Origin: Pollenia angustigena
Lineage: Eukaryota; Arthropoda; Insecta; Diptera; Polleniidae
Length of the DNA: 64,000 nt
Direction: 5' to 3'
Assembly: GCA_930367215.1 (NCBI GenBank)
Contig: OV884059.1
Coordinates: 157,044,511-157,108,510 of the forward strand
Shown: in pieces, positions 43,183 through 53,050 of the stretch
Layout: each line of letters starts with the position of its first letter
Numbering within the stretch: the stretch's first letter is position 1
Position numbers and translations under genes: made by a program
Notes under the pieces: model-generated
Told to the model about the DNA's origin: nothing
Database searches by the model: none
The model's input: the letters and a program-made list of their open reading frames with translations, nothing else

Positions 43183-44270
43183 CAGTGTTCGAAATTAAAC
43201 ACTAAATATCGTTTCTTAATGTTCGGTTCGGTAGATTTGTGGAAAACACAAACGCTAATAGTGTTTGTGTAGAAAATCATTAAAAAAATAACGTTTCCCT
43301 GTTAGTCATCTTTCGAACACAAAATATTACTGTTTTTATCAAACTCAACAAAAGATGTGAACATTTAATTCCGTTCGGTTTTTTTTTGAAAATCCACAAA
43401 CTTCAATGTGTTCGGTTCGGCTCGTTAATGTTCGTCTCTTTTGGCTGGTAAAAAAAAAACCAAACATTTTTTACAAAAACAAAACACACACACGAAAAAA
43501 ACATTATAGAACATTAAGGCGCCCGTACACGACATGTATTTGTCATCTGACATGTCAAATTTTCAAGTCACATGTAATTATTCATGTCTGTCAAAATTGC
43601 TGTTTTACATAAGGTTTATAATATTCGGTCACAAACGTACATGTAATTTGCTTCTGACATTGTCTCTGTTTTTTTTCGCATTGTTATTGCAGAAACCAAA
43701 GTAGTTCTCGGTTTCAAAATTGCTTGCTGCCGCCACGAAAATATTTATTTGCGCCGTAAAATAATTTAGCCATCTTAACATTTTTTCTTTTATTTTAAAG
43801 ATACCAATTTAGAATTTTATAATTAAACGGTTTTTATGTTTATATTTACATAAATTCTATTCAATGGTGAGATGAGCATACATATCTTGGTATTGTAAAA
43901 TATTAACTTCAGCCGGCTAATGATTCCGTCAATAGTTGACGCCGCTGCCAGTTTCTTCCCGGCATAGATTTCTGATGTCAGATGGTTTGTCAGAAGAAAA
44001 TAGAGCACGCTCTAATTGAAATTTTGTCAGATGACTTTGCGTCTGACTTTTACAGAAGCAAAGTTAAAAAGGTAACACACGACATGTATGTGTTTTGCAG
44101 TGGGAAATTTGACATGTCAGATGACAAAAACATGTCGTCTATATGCTCCTTTAAAATATAATGTTTGTATTAAGTGTTGTGTATGTCTACACAATCACTA
44201 AAAAAATAGATGTCGTTCCTGGGTGTGTGAGCCGAACGTTAAATAATGTACTGTTTATTTTCAAACACTG
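43183..44270. mobile_element. hAT-like element within the mariner
   Basis: The ends CAGTGTTCGAAATTAAACA and, reversed, CAGTGTTTGAAAATAAACA are flanked by GTTTGCAG and GTTTGAAG (43175-43182 and 44271-44278; one mismatch over 8 bp). Words atgttcggttcgg or cgaacgttaa repeat inside both ends. It contains a TTA-flanked MITE. It truncates the mariner ORF at its 3' end. Confidence 0.75.
43517..44150. mobile_element. MITE with AGGCGCCCGTACACG end (TTYACAC-like)
   Basis: The ends AGGCGCCCGTACACGACATG and, reversed, AGGAGCATATAGACGACATG continue with tgtcatctgacatgtcaaat on both sides. TTA lies directly outside both (43514-43516 and 44151-44153); TTAA would also fit, so piggyBac-type is an alternative. 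The interior repeats acatgt and gtctgac words. No ORF. Confidence 0.65.
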
Positions 44271-44278
44271 GTTTGAAG

Positions 44279-44955
44279 ATTATTTCATGCAAATGTTGAC
44301 CGTGATTGCGCCTCAAATGGTCCATCCGATTAGTCCAATTTTGGCATACTCTTTCCAACATTTCGGCCGGTATCTCATGAATAAATGCTTCAATGTTGTC
44401 TTCCAATGCGTCAATTGAAGCGGACATGTGTTTATAGACATGATCTTTAACTTAGCCCACAACAAATAGTCTAAAGGCGTTAAATCGCATGATCTATGCG
44501 GTCAATTGACCGGTCCCGAACTTGAAATAAAATGTTCACCGAACTCGCGTGCTGTATGGCATGTGGCACCGTCTTGTTGAAACCACAAGTCATGCAAGTC
44601 AAGCTCTTGCATTTTGGGCAACAAAAAGTTGGATATCATCTCACGGTAGCGCTCAACATTCACAGTTACGTTACGATTCGCATCATCTTTGAAGAAGTAC
44701 GGTCCAATGACGCCACCAGCCCATAAACCGCACCAAACTGTGACTTTTTCTGGATGCATTGGTAGCTCTTGCAATGCTTTTGGCTAATCTTCACTCCAAA
44801 ATCGACAATTCTGCTTATTAACGTACCCATTGAGCCAAAAATGAGCTTCGTCGCTGAACACATGAAGCGCGCGATGAACTTTCTTAACAGAGCACGCATT
44901 TTGATAATAAAATTCAATAATTTGCAAGCGTTGTTCGTTTGTAAGACGATTCATG
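44279..44955 (-). pseudogene. Rosa-type (DD41D) mariner transposase, inactive
   Basis: It starts near 44955 with MNRLTNEQRLQIIEFYYQN and SVKKVHRALH, then jumps to VFSDEAHFWLNGYVNKQNCR (first Asp). It continues with HPEKVTVWCGLWAGGVIGPY, DLWFQQDGATCHTARE (second Asp present), HRSCDLTPLDYLLW (third Asp) and SASIDALEDNIEAF to LHEIIFK. There are stops after NCRFWSED and before PHRSCD, a frameshift near LLWAKLK, and 8 residues missing from the 41-residue spacer. The last residues of the open frame before 44239 (PVFENKQYII) come from the hAT, not the mariner. Confidence 0.85.
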
Positions 44956-45300
44956 GTTAAATTATAGACTAAACTGAAGATGTTTGACAGTGAAACAAAA
45001 CACGAAACGTGCGTGTTTAAAAGCTGTTTAAAACCAGTGTTGCCAAAAATAAAATAGCTAAAAAATCACCCATTACAAACCTCGTCACGCTATTTTATCA
45101 TTTTTCTTATTGCTGTACTTTTTAAAAGCATCCAAAAATATTTTGCATGTGTTTTTTATTGTAGTTCTTATTTTTCACATAAAGAAGTGTTGATTGATTA
45201 CGATCAAATATAAAAATGCAAAAAAAAAAACGACAACATTAAGGAGCGTTAAATATTTCATACAAAATTATGAAAACTTGAAACCAATAACGCGAATATT

Positions 45301-45820
45301 CATCCCTATCGCAAACAACTACTCCCATGGAAATATTCCTATATTTTTTATTTTGTATTGTGAATGATTCCCATAACAAATTTTTTGGGAATGAATTCCC
45401 AAACCTTAAAAATTTGGCATCGCCAATGTTTACTCCCGCGAGTATTTTTACTAAATAAATTCCCAACAAGTGTTAATGTGAACGAGAAGGGAAAATGTAA
45501 ATTTTAATTTGTATTCTAAAGTAGGACTAAATTGAATTTTTTTTTCCTTTTATTGAAGGAGTGTAAATAAAGAAAATAAATAAAACACTATTCATTATTA
45601 GTTTTATTAAATTTTTATTAGTATTATATTGTATATTTTTCTTTCACAATACAAGCACTGACAAGTTATTCATAATTGGGACTTTTGTTTATAAAGCACT
45701 GACAAATAATTCACAATCGAATTGTTTACTCCCAAAATATTTGCGATACCGATTTGTTGGGGATGGGAATATAGGTTTGCTCCCATATTACATATTCCCA
45801 TAACATTCGCGATAGGGGTG
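45301..45820. mobile_element. TIR element, CATCCCTATCGC ends with TTCCCA words
   Basis: The left CATCCCTATCGCAAAC is mirrored by gttcgcgataggggtg-like text at the right (CACCCCTATCGCGAATG reversed). Words ttcccat, actccca and attccca repeat inside both ends. The CACAG copy at 6790-6800 is continuous here. The 8-bp flanks (cgaatatt, attatatt) match only partly, so hAT is a guess. Confidence 0.5.
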
Positions 45821-45966
45821 ATTATATTTTTGAATAGTTGTCAACATTTTTGTTGGTTAAATAAAAATCAATCAAAAATATTAATTGAATCAGTAAAAAA
45901 ATTTGTAGAAATCAAAAAAATTTTCAAACAAGCGTTTGTTTGAAAATAATTCGGCAATAATTTTTG

Positions 45967-46399
45967 TATATATAAATCGGCAAAGGCGAAACAGTTAAGA
46001 ACACTTTCCTCCTCTGTATGTCAACCGATTTGAACAAAATATACACCATTTGAAAGGTATTTACTAACAGAAGTGCAAAATTTTTTATACAAATTTTATT
46101 AAAATCTGTTCAATAATTTCAGAGTTATAAGCGTTCGATTATTCGAAATTTTTCAGAAACCGGTTTTCGAATATTTCGACTATATAAATCGGCAAAGGCA
46201 AAACAGTTAAGAACGCTTTCTTCCTTTGTTTGCCAACCGAACCTCTATGGGAGAAAAAAAGTGTCAGAAAGTTGAAATACGGGAAACTAAATTTCTTTCT
46301 GTTACTTTTCTGTGTTTCATGTGATAATTTTTAAATTTTCTATAATATTGAACTTAGAAAGATTATAAGTGCAGGTTACTGAGTGAATGAGAACCTATA
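45967..46399. repeat. Direct repeat, about 213 bp apart
   Basis: The phrase tatataaatcggcaaaggc, then aaacagttaagaac.ctttc, occurs at 45969 and 46181, each followed by a version of tccttgtttgccaaccga. The intervening text ends ttttcgaatatttcgac. Class unknown; no ORF. Confidence 0.5.
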
Positions 46400-47312
46400 A
46401 GATAAAAAATTTTGGTACTTTTTTTCATCTGGTACTTTTTTGATTTTTGTTAATATTCGACCTACAAGGATAAAAATAAACATGCACGGTCCTGAATGTG
46501 TCATTCCGTTTGTAATTTCTACAATATTTATATTAGACCCAATAAATACATACAAATATTTATTCTGGGTCCTTATAAGAAGCGAAGTTTATTTAAGGAT
46601 GTCCGTCTGTCTGTCCGTTGATCGGTCCACAAATGGCTAAGATATGAGCAAAAAACCAAGACAGCCTCAAATTTGACCAAAAAATCTCTTGTTGTTTTGT
46701 TTGATTTTTATAAAAACAAAAGAAGAGACGACAAACGGATTTGAACTTCGGTTTGCATAAGGACTCGGGAAGATCTATGGTTCCTGAAAATGGGTATTTT
46801 TCAAAAAAAAAATAATATTTTGGCCATAACTTTTTCGTATCTGATACAAGCATCTTGGTTATCAATTCACAACATCCGACAAAATGTGGGCGGGATTGGA
46901 AAATTGGCGTTGCACTTCCCATACAAAGACATTATAGATTTCTGTATATCTGGAAAACAGCAAAAGCCAAAGTTTCCAAATTAGGTTCAAGCATATTGTT
47001 TATCAATTCACATCATCCGACAAAACGTGGGCAGAATTGGACAGGTGGGCGTGGCTCAAAGTTGAATTATTTATATTTTAGGAACGGTATTTGTATAAAG
47101 AATAAGTTTGCAATCTTTTATGACTTTATGACAATGTCCCCTTTTGTAAATTTCAAAGGTGGTAAGTCTAGAAAGTATTCTTCAACCTTTTTATGCTTCT
47201 GGCCAGTTACACTAAGCGAATCGTCGAACCATAATTTCGCTGTGGTCATGTTTTTTTTTATTTTTTAAATTTGTAAACAAAAATGTTTTATATGAACTGA
47301 CGGCAAATAAAA

Positions 47313-48030
47313 ACAAGTAATAGCGCTATATTCGGCTATGCCGAATCTTATATACCCTTCACCATGATGAGATAAGAACAAAAAGTTATATACAACATAA
47401 ATAACGTTCTTTAGATAGGTATCAATAAATATTAATTGAGCCACGCCAACTTTTCATTTCTTCATGCCGAAGAATATCATATACATGCATTAATGTGTAT
47501 GTGTATGCGTAAAATTTAACACGTGTAATGTACATTACAAATAAAATCCACCACTTGTAGTGAAGGGTATAAAAAACAACAAAAAAAACACTACCAACAC
47601 TGTATTACCATAGCCACTTTATGACCGTAGAAACCAAAATTGAATTGGTTTGTATGGTATGTTTATGTCGTTTTGGTAATACAGTGTTCGTATGGTAATG
47701 TCACGCCTAATTGGACCTTTATAGGAAAAAATTTGAGGAAGTCGTGGTTTTTTACTCATATCTCAGCCATTTGTGGACAGATCTTGCTGAATTTCACTAG
47801 CAAACAATTCCGAACCATGTGTCATAAATGTATAATAACCTGGCCCCCATCATATATGGGGTCTTCGGAAAATCCATTTCAACGGACAGACGGACATCGT
47901 TAAATGAACTTCGCTCCTCATAAGGACCCAGAATATATATACTTTATAGGGTCTAACATTAATATTATAGAAATTACAAACGGAATGACAAACTTATATA
48001 TACCGTTTTCACCACCTGTGGTGAAGGGTA
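47313..48030 (-). mobile_element. DINE-1-like element, complete, reversed
   Basis: On the minus strand it starts at 48030 with TATACCCTTCACCACAGGTG and runs through a gatgtccgtctgtccgttga block. It ends tggtgaagggtatataag, hairpin ATTCGGCATAGCCGAAT, atagcgctattacttgtt at 47313. Copy A of unit W (gacagctgataaaaatgtac, 32809) is the empty site. A smaller inverted pair (actgtattacca / tggtaatacagt) at 47600-47690 may be a nested hairpin. Confidence 0.75.
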
Positions 48031-48216
48031 TAGCTGTGAGCCACTAAATGTGAATAAACTAAATCATTAAAATTCAAAATAGTGCTTTTTTATCGAATGT
48101 TTGTCATAATACCAATGAAAATTCGTTTGCTCAGCTATTGCTAGTATCGTCGAAAATCGAATTTAAGTTCATAATAAGCACCTAAGCATACATTTTGTAA
48201 CTTGCTCAAAGGCTTA

Positions 48217-48821
48217 TAGCCTTTGCACACTTGTCAACATTTAATATCAAATTGCGAAGATGTTGGAATTTTTCCATAAGAAATACATAGGGCTAAAAAT
48301 CAAAATTCTTCAACATCTTTATTAGCCTTTTCAAACTTGTCAACATTTAACATCAATTTGTGAAAATGTTGGAATTTTCCCATAAGAAATACATAGGGCT
48401 TAAAAATCAAAATTTTTCAACATCTTTACAGAATGTTACTATCTCATTCTGTTCCCTTTTACATTTTTCGATTATTTTAGTGTCATCACTAGAAAAGTTG
48501 CTTCTGTTCTTATTGTGGCATCACTGACAAAACGGAAGTTGCTTTGAAAGCAGCGTTACCATTTCTCAAGTTTTTTGCAAGCCTTATTTGGCTTAATTTT
48601 TCTAAAATTATTAAACGAAATGAATTAGAAATACATTTTGGTGTTATCTTTTGAAATGTTGGCACTTTTATAGAAAAAAGTATTTAAAAAAAAAAAGTTG
48701 TTTTTTCAGAAATGGTGACATTTTTTTATTGATGTTAGATGTTTCAAGTGTGAACGCGTATTTCACATTTTCAACATCTTCCATGCGTTCCTCCGAAATG
48801 TATGCAAGTGTACAAAGGGTA
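48217..48821. mobile_element. TIR element of the TTYACAC group (TAGCCTT family)
   Basis: The ends TAGCCTTTGCACACTTG and, reversed, TACCCTTTGTACACTTGC are flanked by TTA (48214-48216 and 48822-48824). The phrase cataagaaatacatagggct with a following cttcaacatc occurs twice in tandem inside (48270 and 48385). Related elements lie at 60284-61049 and 61053-61549. No ORF with a known domain; the right half contains gtgatgccac/gtggcatcac inverted words. Confidence 0.7.
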
Positions 48822-49439
48822 TTAAGCACTAAAAAAAATTATTTTCTTAGACACAAACCTTCGAGGTATGTCTATCTCTTTTTACTAAAACTTTTCATTA
48901 GTACAGTTCTGATGCAAAAATTCTTCTACAATCCTTCCCATTTATTTTCTCTCCCAATTTTGACTTTAAAAAGTGGTTAGTTGTTACTTTCTTTTTGCCT
49001 TGTTATTTACACAGCAGGCTTGATAATTTTAGTATACATACAAACATAAATTATAATTTCAGTTATTGCAAAAAAAAACTTACCATTTTTTTATATGTAT
49101 TTATTAATATTTTTGGGGTTTTAAATAATCTTTTACTACAACTCTTAAATTAAATCAATTTTAGTAGTTTTGTGCACAGCGATTTAATTTTTTTGTACAC
49201 CACACAAACAGCCGCACTGATTAAAATGTGAAGAGAAACTAAAATGTATATACGAATTAAAACAAAACAGAGAAATTAAGAAAAAATTGATTATGGCAAT
49301 ACCGTGCTTATAAACATTGTTTATTTTCCTTGCAACATGTATATGTTAAACAGTCTAGAATAAAAACAACAATTATAACATACTATTTTTGACTTTAACA
49401 GTGATTTTATTTGTGCGTTTTGCAGAATGTAAGGTTGTA

Positions 49440-49947
49440 CAGTAGAATCCCGGTAATTCGTAATCGCAAGGGACCGGCCATTTCTTACGAATTATAGGGG
49501 TTTTCGATTTAGCGGGGTTACGATTTAACGGGGCTTAAATAAAATAAATACGAATTAACGGGGTTTTTCAATTTATTTACTAAAACGATAAAAAAACCTA
49601 AAAAAAAATTGTTAAAAATAAAATATATAAAAATTATTCATGTAACAAACTGATCTTAAGAAAATAAACACACACACAAGCAAAAGCAAAAACCAACGAA
49701 AAAAAATAGCGGCAAAAAATCATTCTTTCCATGTTTTTACTACGAATTATAAGTGGTAAATAGCAAACAATTACGATTTATAAGAGGTAAAGAAGATTTT
49801 AATTGAAAAAAAAATTACGAATTAGCGAGGGGACCGAAATGTATGGAAATTTTACGAATTAACGAGATTTATTCAAGGGACTGACAGTTTATTACGAATT
49901 ATCGGGAATTACGATTTATCGGGGTACGAATTATCGGGATTTGACTG
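49440..49947. mobile_element. Pogo-type MITE, CAGTAGAATCCC ends
   Basis: The ends CAGTAGAATCCCGGTAATTC and, reversed, CAGTCAAATCCCGATAATTC lie between TA (49438-49439 and 49948-49949). Words taattcgtaa, tacgaatta and cgggg repeat densely inside both ends. Unit W copy A (gtaaggttgtatgtatg, 35858) is the empty site. No transposase. Confidence 0.8.
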
Positions 49948-50375
49948 TATTAATGTATTTATATTTTTAATCATGGGCGGAAATTCGATACCTGTTAAGT
50001 AATTTAAGTCATTAAATTCTAAAAAACAAGTTATTGTAAATTGTTATTACTGTGCACCTCCGAGCCTACCTGATTTACAAAACAAAAACACGGTAACGCG
50101 TACGGATGCCTTCTAGAGGGCCTTCAAATGAAAAAAAAAATTCAATTTTTTGTTTTTATAACTTGGTGGCCACACGATCAAGTTGTGCCGTTGAATTCCA
50201 TTCAATTTGCAATACACTCTCACTTTTTTACTTACACACTCACACTTTTTAAATTGACCACGGGATTGCTTTTAATTTTACCTTTTCATTTGTATTTACT
50301 TATAATTTAACAGCTGATTACAAGTTTGTCTTTATAAATTGTTTTCTTGATGACATCTTAAAAGTAAAGTGCTTA

Positions 50376-50473
50376 GTGCCGTTTCACACACTAAGGAAAT
50401 GGCATTCTCCTTTCCCTACTCTCCTAAAAGCACAAGAGTTTAAGAGTCAAACTATACGTGTGTGAACCGGCAC
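50376..50473. mobile_element. MITE of the TTYACAC group (GTGCCGG family), 98 bp
   Basis: Ends GTGCCGTTTCACACAC and, reversed, GTGCCGGTTCACACACG. A TTA precedes, TAG follows, so the duplication is not exact. The middle ctcctttccctactctcct is shared with 23795-23815. It borders the copia remnant. Between unit W and this MITE (50101-50375) only AT-rich sequence with aacactc/acactcac words is seen. Confidence 0.65.
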
Positions 50474-51907
50474 TAGTATTTGATTTTAATGATAATAACA
50501 TACGGGAGATCTGCTATAATATGAAGTACAACATATTAACAATGACGATGGTGATGAAACCAATGAATTGGATGATCAGTCGGCAACATTCGACGAAAAT
50601 GTGGATGATTTTAACACGGCAGATGAAAATTCTTAAGATAGCGATTTTCTTGGTTTCAAACCTGGTCCGGGTTAACCCAAAATTGAGAGAACTAGAAAAC
50701 CACGACGCTCCAGAAAGGTACAAAATGTGGTGAGTGCTTTATGTAATGATTTTATTCCTCAAAATTTTGATGATGCAGTATCATGTGATAAAAGCAACAA
50801 CTGGATGGCGGCTATGGAAGCTGAACTTAATGCCACAGAGAAATACAACACTGGAGCCTGGTTGACTTACCAACAGGGCACAGAGCTATATGGTGCAGAT
50901 GGGTTTTCGCCATTAAACGTGATAAGAATGGTGGGATAGAGCGTTTTAAGGCGCACCTAGTGGCAAAAGGTTGTAGCCAAAAGTTTGGATTAAATTACAC
51001 AGAAACATTTGCACCTGTGGTACGATACGCTACAATACGTATGTTGTTCGAAATTGCTGTGCAGGAGAAAATGCACCTACAATAAGTCGGTATAAGTACT
51101 GCATACTTGAATGGAGTCCTCCACGACGAGATATACATGCAACAACCGAAGGGTTTTGTTAATCGTAACGATTCGTCAAAAGTTCTTAAATTAAACAAGG
51201 CTTTATATAGTCTGAAGCAATCTGGAGGAAATTGGAATGAGAAACTTGACAGAGTTTTACAAGGAATTGGGTTTAAGGCGTGTGATAATGAACCATGCTT
51301 ATAAAGGGCAACATTTGGTAATGATATGATGTTGCTGGAGTTCTAAGGCATTTTCTAGGCCTGACATACACTTCATATTAAAGCTTGCACAACACACTCA
51401 TCCCACATGTTGATCATATGGTAGTGGTGAAGCATGTATTACGTTATCTGCAGGGTACTACTAATTTAAGATTGGTTTATAAAACTGGTGATGCCTCTGT
51501 TAGTTATGCAGATTCCGATTGGGGAAGCAACGCTATATATCGTAAATCGTATACGGGGTAGTATATACTCTTTCTTGGTGAGTGTTTTATCTCATGGGTA
51601 TCGAAGAAACAACCCACGGTAGCCCTGAGTTCTACAGAAGCAGAATATATAGCTATGTCCAATGCTTGCAAGGAAGCCATGTATCTCAGACGTTCACTCA
51701 ATGAAAATGGTTTTGATAATAGTGAATCTACACTACTTAACGTGGACAATCAATTGAAACTAAATATTATCATGTCCGTGAGGTGGTTCGTAATGAGGAT
51801 GTGTCTTTGAAGTATTGCCCAACTGGTGAGATGATAGCAGATGTTTTAACGAAGACTCTTCCTCGAATAAAACACATGTGTTTTATAGATTTGATGAATA
51901 TGAAATA
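50474..51907 (+). pseudogene. Ty1/copia retrotransposon pol remnant (RT and RNase H)
   Basis: The order is: an integrase-to-RT linker (GRPKIERTRKPRRS, in shifted frames), then FDDAVSCDKSNNWMAAMEAE and RFKAHLVAKGCSQKFGLNY. Next come ETFAPVVRYATIRMLFEIAV, ISTAYLNGVLHDEIYMQQPK and KALYSLKQSGGNWNEKL. After a deletion that removes the YVDD site follows RNase H: YADSDWGSN, STEAEYIAMSNACKEA, and the terminal CPTGEMIADVLTKTLPRIK. The RT position normally Asp (DV.TAYLNG) is Gly after a stop. Several frameshifts. GAG, integrase core and LTRs were not found, so it is a fragment. Confidence 0.85.
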
Positions 51908-52457
51908 AATTTATTGTTGATACAATTTTAAAATTATCTTTTGCTTTGTTGCGTTTTCTTTTTCAACTCTGTTTTTAAGTTTTTAAGCATCGTTCAATAA
52001 GGAAACATTAGAACACATTCGCAAAGCAAAAAAACTGATGTAAGTTATTTAAATTACACAATTATGTATACATACATTTTTTAGTAAATTATGCAACTCT
52101 TTTAAAAATTTAAGTAAATATATTTCAACAAAAAGAAACTGGGAATTATTTCCATTCGAAGGTTACTTTATATTATATTCAACATTTATATTGTATTCAA
52201 ATCAACAATTTTAACAAATAGAAACTGGGAATTATTGTCCAAAGGAAAGTTAAGATAAAATGTTACAAGAAGATACAAAAGAATTGTCTGGTAGTGTATA
52301 AAGTCGTTTCTTAAAATTGAAGGAATAAGACTATTACAAAAAAGATTTATAAAATATATAACTGAAATTTAGCTCATAGAATAAATTCGAAAAATAAAAA
52401 ATGTTGTAAATATATTTTGTCATCAAAACCACAAATTTTTTTTTATTTTGAAACTTA
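51908..52457. other. AT-rich DNA with a duplicated phrase
   Basis: The phrase gaaactgggaattatt occurs at 52136 and 52221 and again at 61744, where the following aaggttactttatattatat also matches. The text tagaataaattcgaaaaata at 52378 is inverted at 61794. It may be a further small element family. No LTR of the copia could be identified here. Confidence 0.4.
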
Positions 52458-52964
52458 GTGCCGGTTCACACACGTCAAGTTTGACTCGTCAAGTCTCGAG
52501 TTTTTAGGAGAGAGGGGAAAAGAAATGGCATTCTCTTTCCCTTTATTTTATTGTTTTTGACCAGTGTTGCCCCGATTGAAAAAAAATCGAACTCGAATAG
52601 CAGCATTAACTTTCGCATTGCAATACAGAATAAGCCTTCAGTTGCGCTTATTAGAATGCTTTTTTAGTGGGTTACATTTATTCTTCAAGATAAGGTTGCT
52701 TATCTAATGCTTAAGGGTGAACGTCCAATTTTCATAACTTTTGAAGAAATAAGGTCCGATGAGCTCGCCGGCATGTAATCAGCACCAAACGGTGCATTTT
52801 CTAGATATACTAAAGACTGCAGGTTCTGTTGTGGATGGATCCCACTCCATACGTTGCAATATTTTTATTTTACAAACATTAGTGCGAATTTTCAACGATC
52901 CACAAACAACGATCGTAAAAACTCAAGACTTTACGAGTCAAACTTGATGTGTGTGAACCGGCAC
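52458..52964. mobile_element. MITE of the GTGCCGG family split by a mariner fragment
   Basis: The left arm GTGCCGGTTCACACACGTCA (52458) and right arm (TGACTCGTAAAGTC-like, ending GGCAC at 52964) belong to one 128-bp-type MITE. About 375 bp are inserted between 52545 and 52918, starting near ccagtgttgccccgatt. The insert includes a mariner fragment. Confidence 0.6.
52680..52880 (-). pseudogene. Mariner transposase fragment
   Basis: On the minus strand, in one frame: WDPSTTEPAVFSISRKCTVW, then C, a stop, and LHAGELIGPYFFKSYENWTF. This corresponds to NP.V..E...P..VTVWC.L.AGG.IGPYFF in the rosa-type copies at 12.2 and 44.7 kb. Only this middle block is left, the part between the first and second Asp. 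Confidence 0.55.
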
Positions 52965-53050
52965 AAAGACGAAACGATTTGAAAAAGAAAGTAGGTATCG
53001 TTTTTAGTATCATCTAAAATTGATTTCAAATACATACTTAGGTAGGTAAA

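Larger units (their letters stand above)
43065..45073 (-). mobile_element. Rosa-type mariner, interrupted by a hAT
   Basis: The ends TCGAGTGATTTTTTA and, reversed, ATGGGTGATTTTTTA lie between TA (43063-43064 and 45074-45075). The copy at 7000-7015 (ggtttgtagtaaaaaa) is the empty site. It encodes a dead transposase on the minus strand and contains the hAT at 43183-44270. Without the hAT it would be about 910 bp, similar to the 12-kb copy. Confidence 0.75.
42428..45966. mobile_element. CACAG-type MITE, second copy, heavily interrupted
   Basis: The parts 42428-43062 and 45076-45966 are an inverted copy of 6637-7592, for example gacgcacacacaagcaagca, cctcgtcacgctattttatc and aaacaagcgtttgtttgaaa. 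The outer CACAG tip is lost at the right (aataattcggcaataattttt). It is broken by the mariner at 43065-45073 and by a CATCCCTATCGC element at 45301-45820. Confidence 0.65.
46400..50100. repeat. Repeat unit W, copy B (interrupted)
   Basis: 46440-46660 is a DINE-1-like 5' body with gatgtccgtctgtctgtccg. From 46855 to 47312, 48031-48183 and 48822-50100 it follows copy A at 32520 and 35234. Its private insertions are a reversed DINE-1 (47313-48030), a TAGCCTT-family element (48217-48821) and a pogo-type MITE (49440-49947). Confidence 0.65.

Noticed and set aside
44239..44427. ORF ending FKPVFENKQYII as a complete mariner C-terminus
   Set aside because: The last ten residues are encoded by the hAT terminus (43183-44270). 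The native mariner frame is interrupted there.
46855..47268. 137-codon ORF at 46.9 kb
   Set aside because: It translates DINE-1-like and unit W text; the paralogous region at 32.5 kb does not keep the frame.
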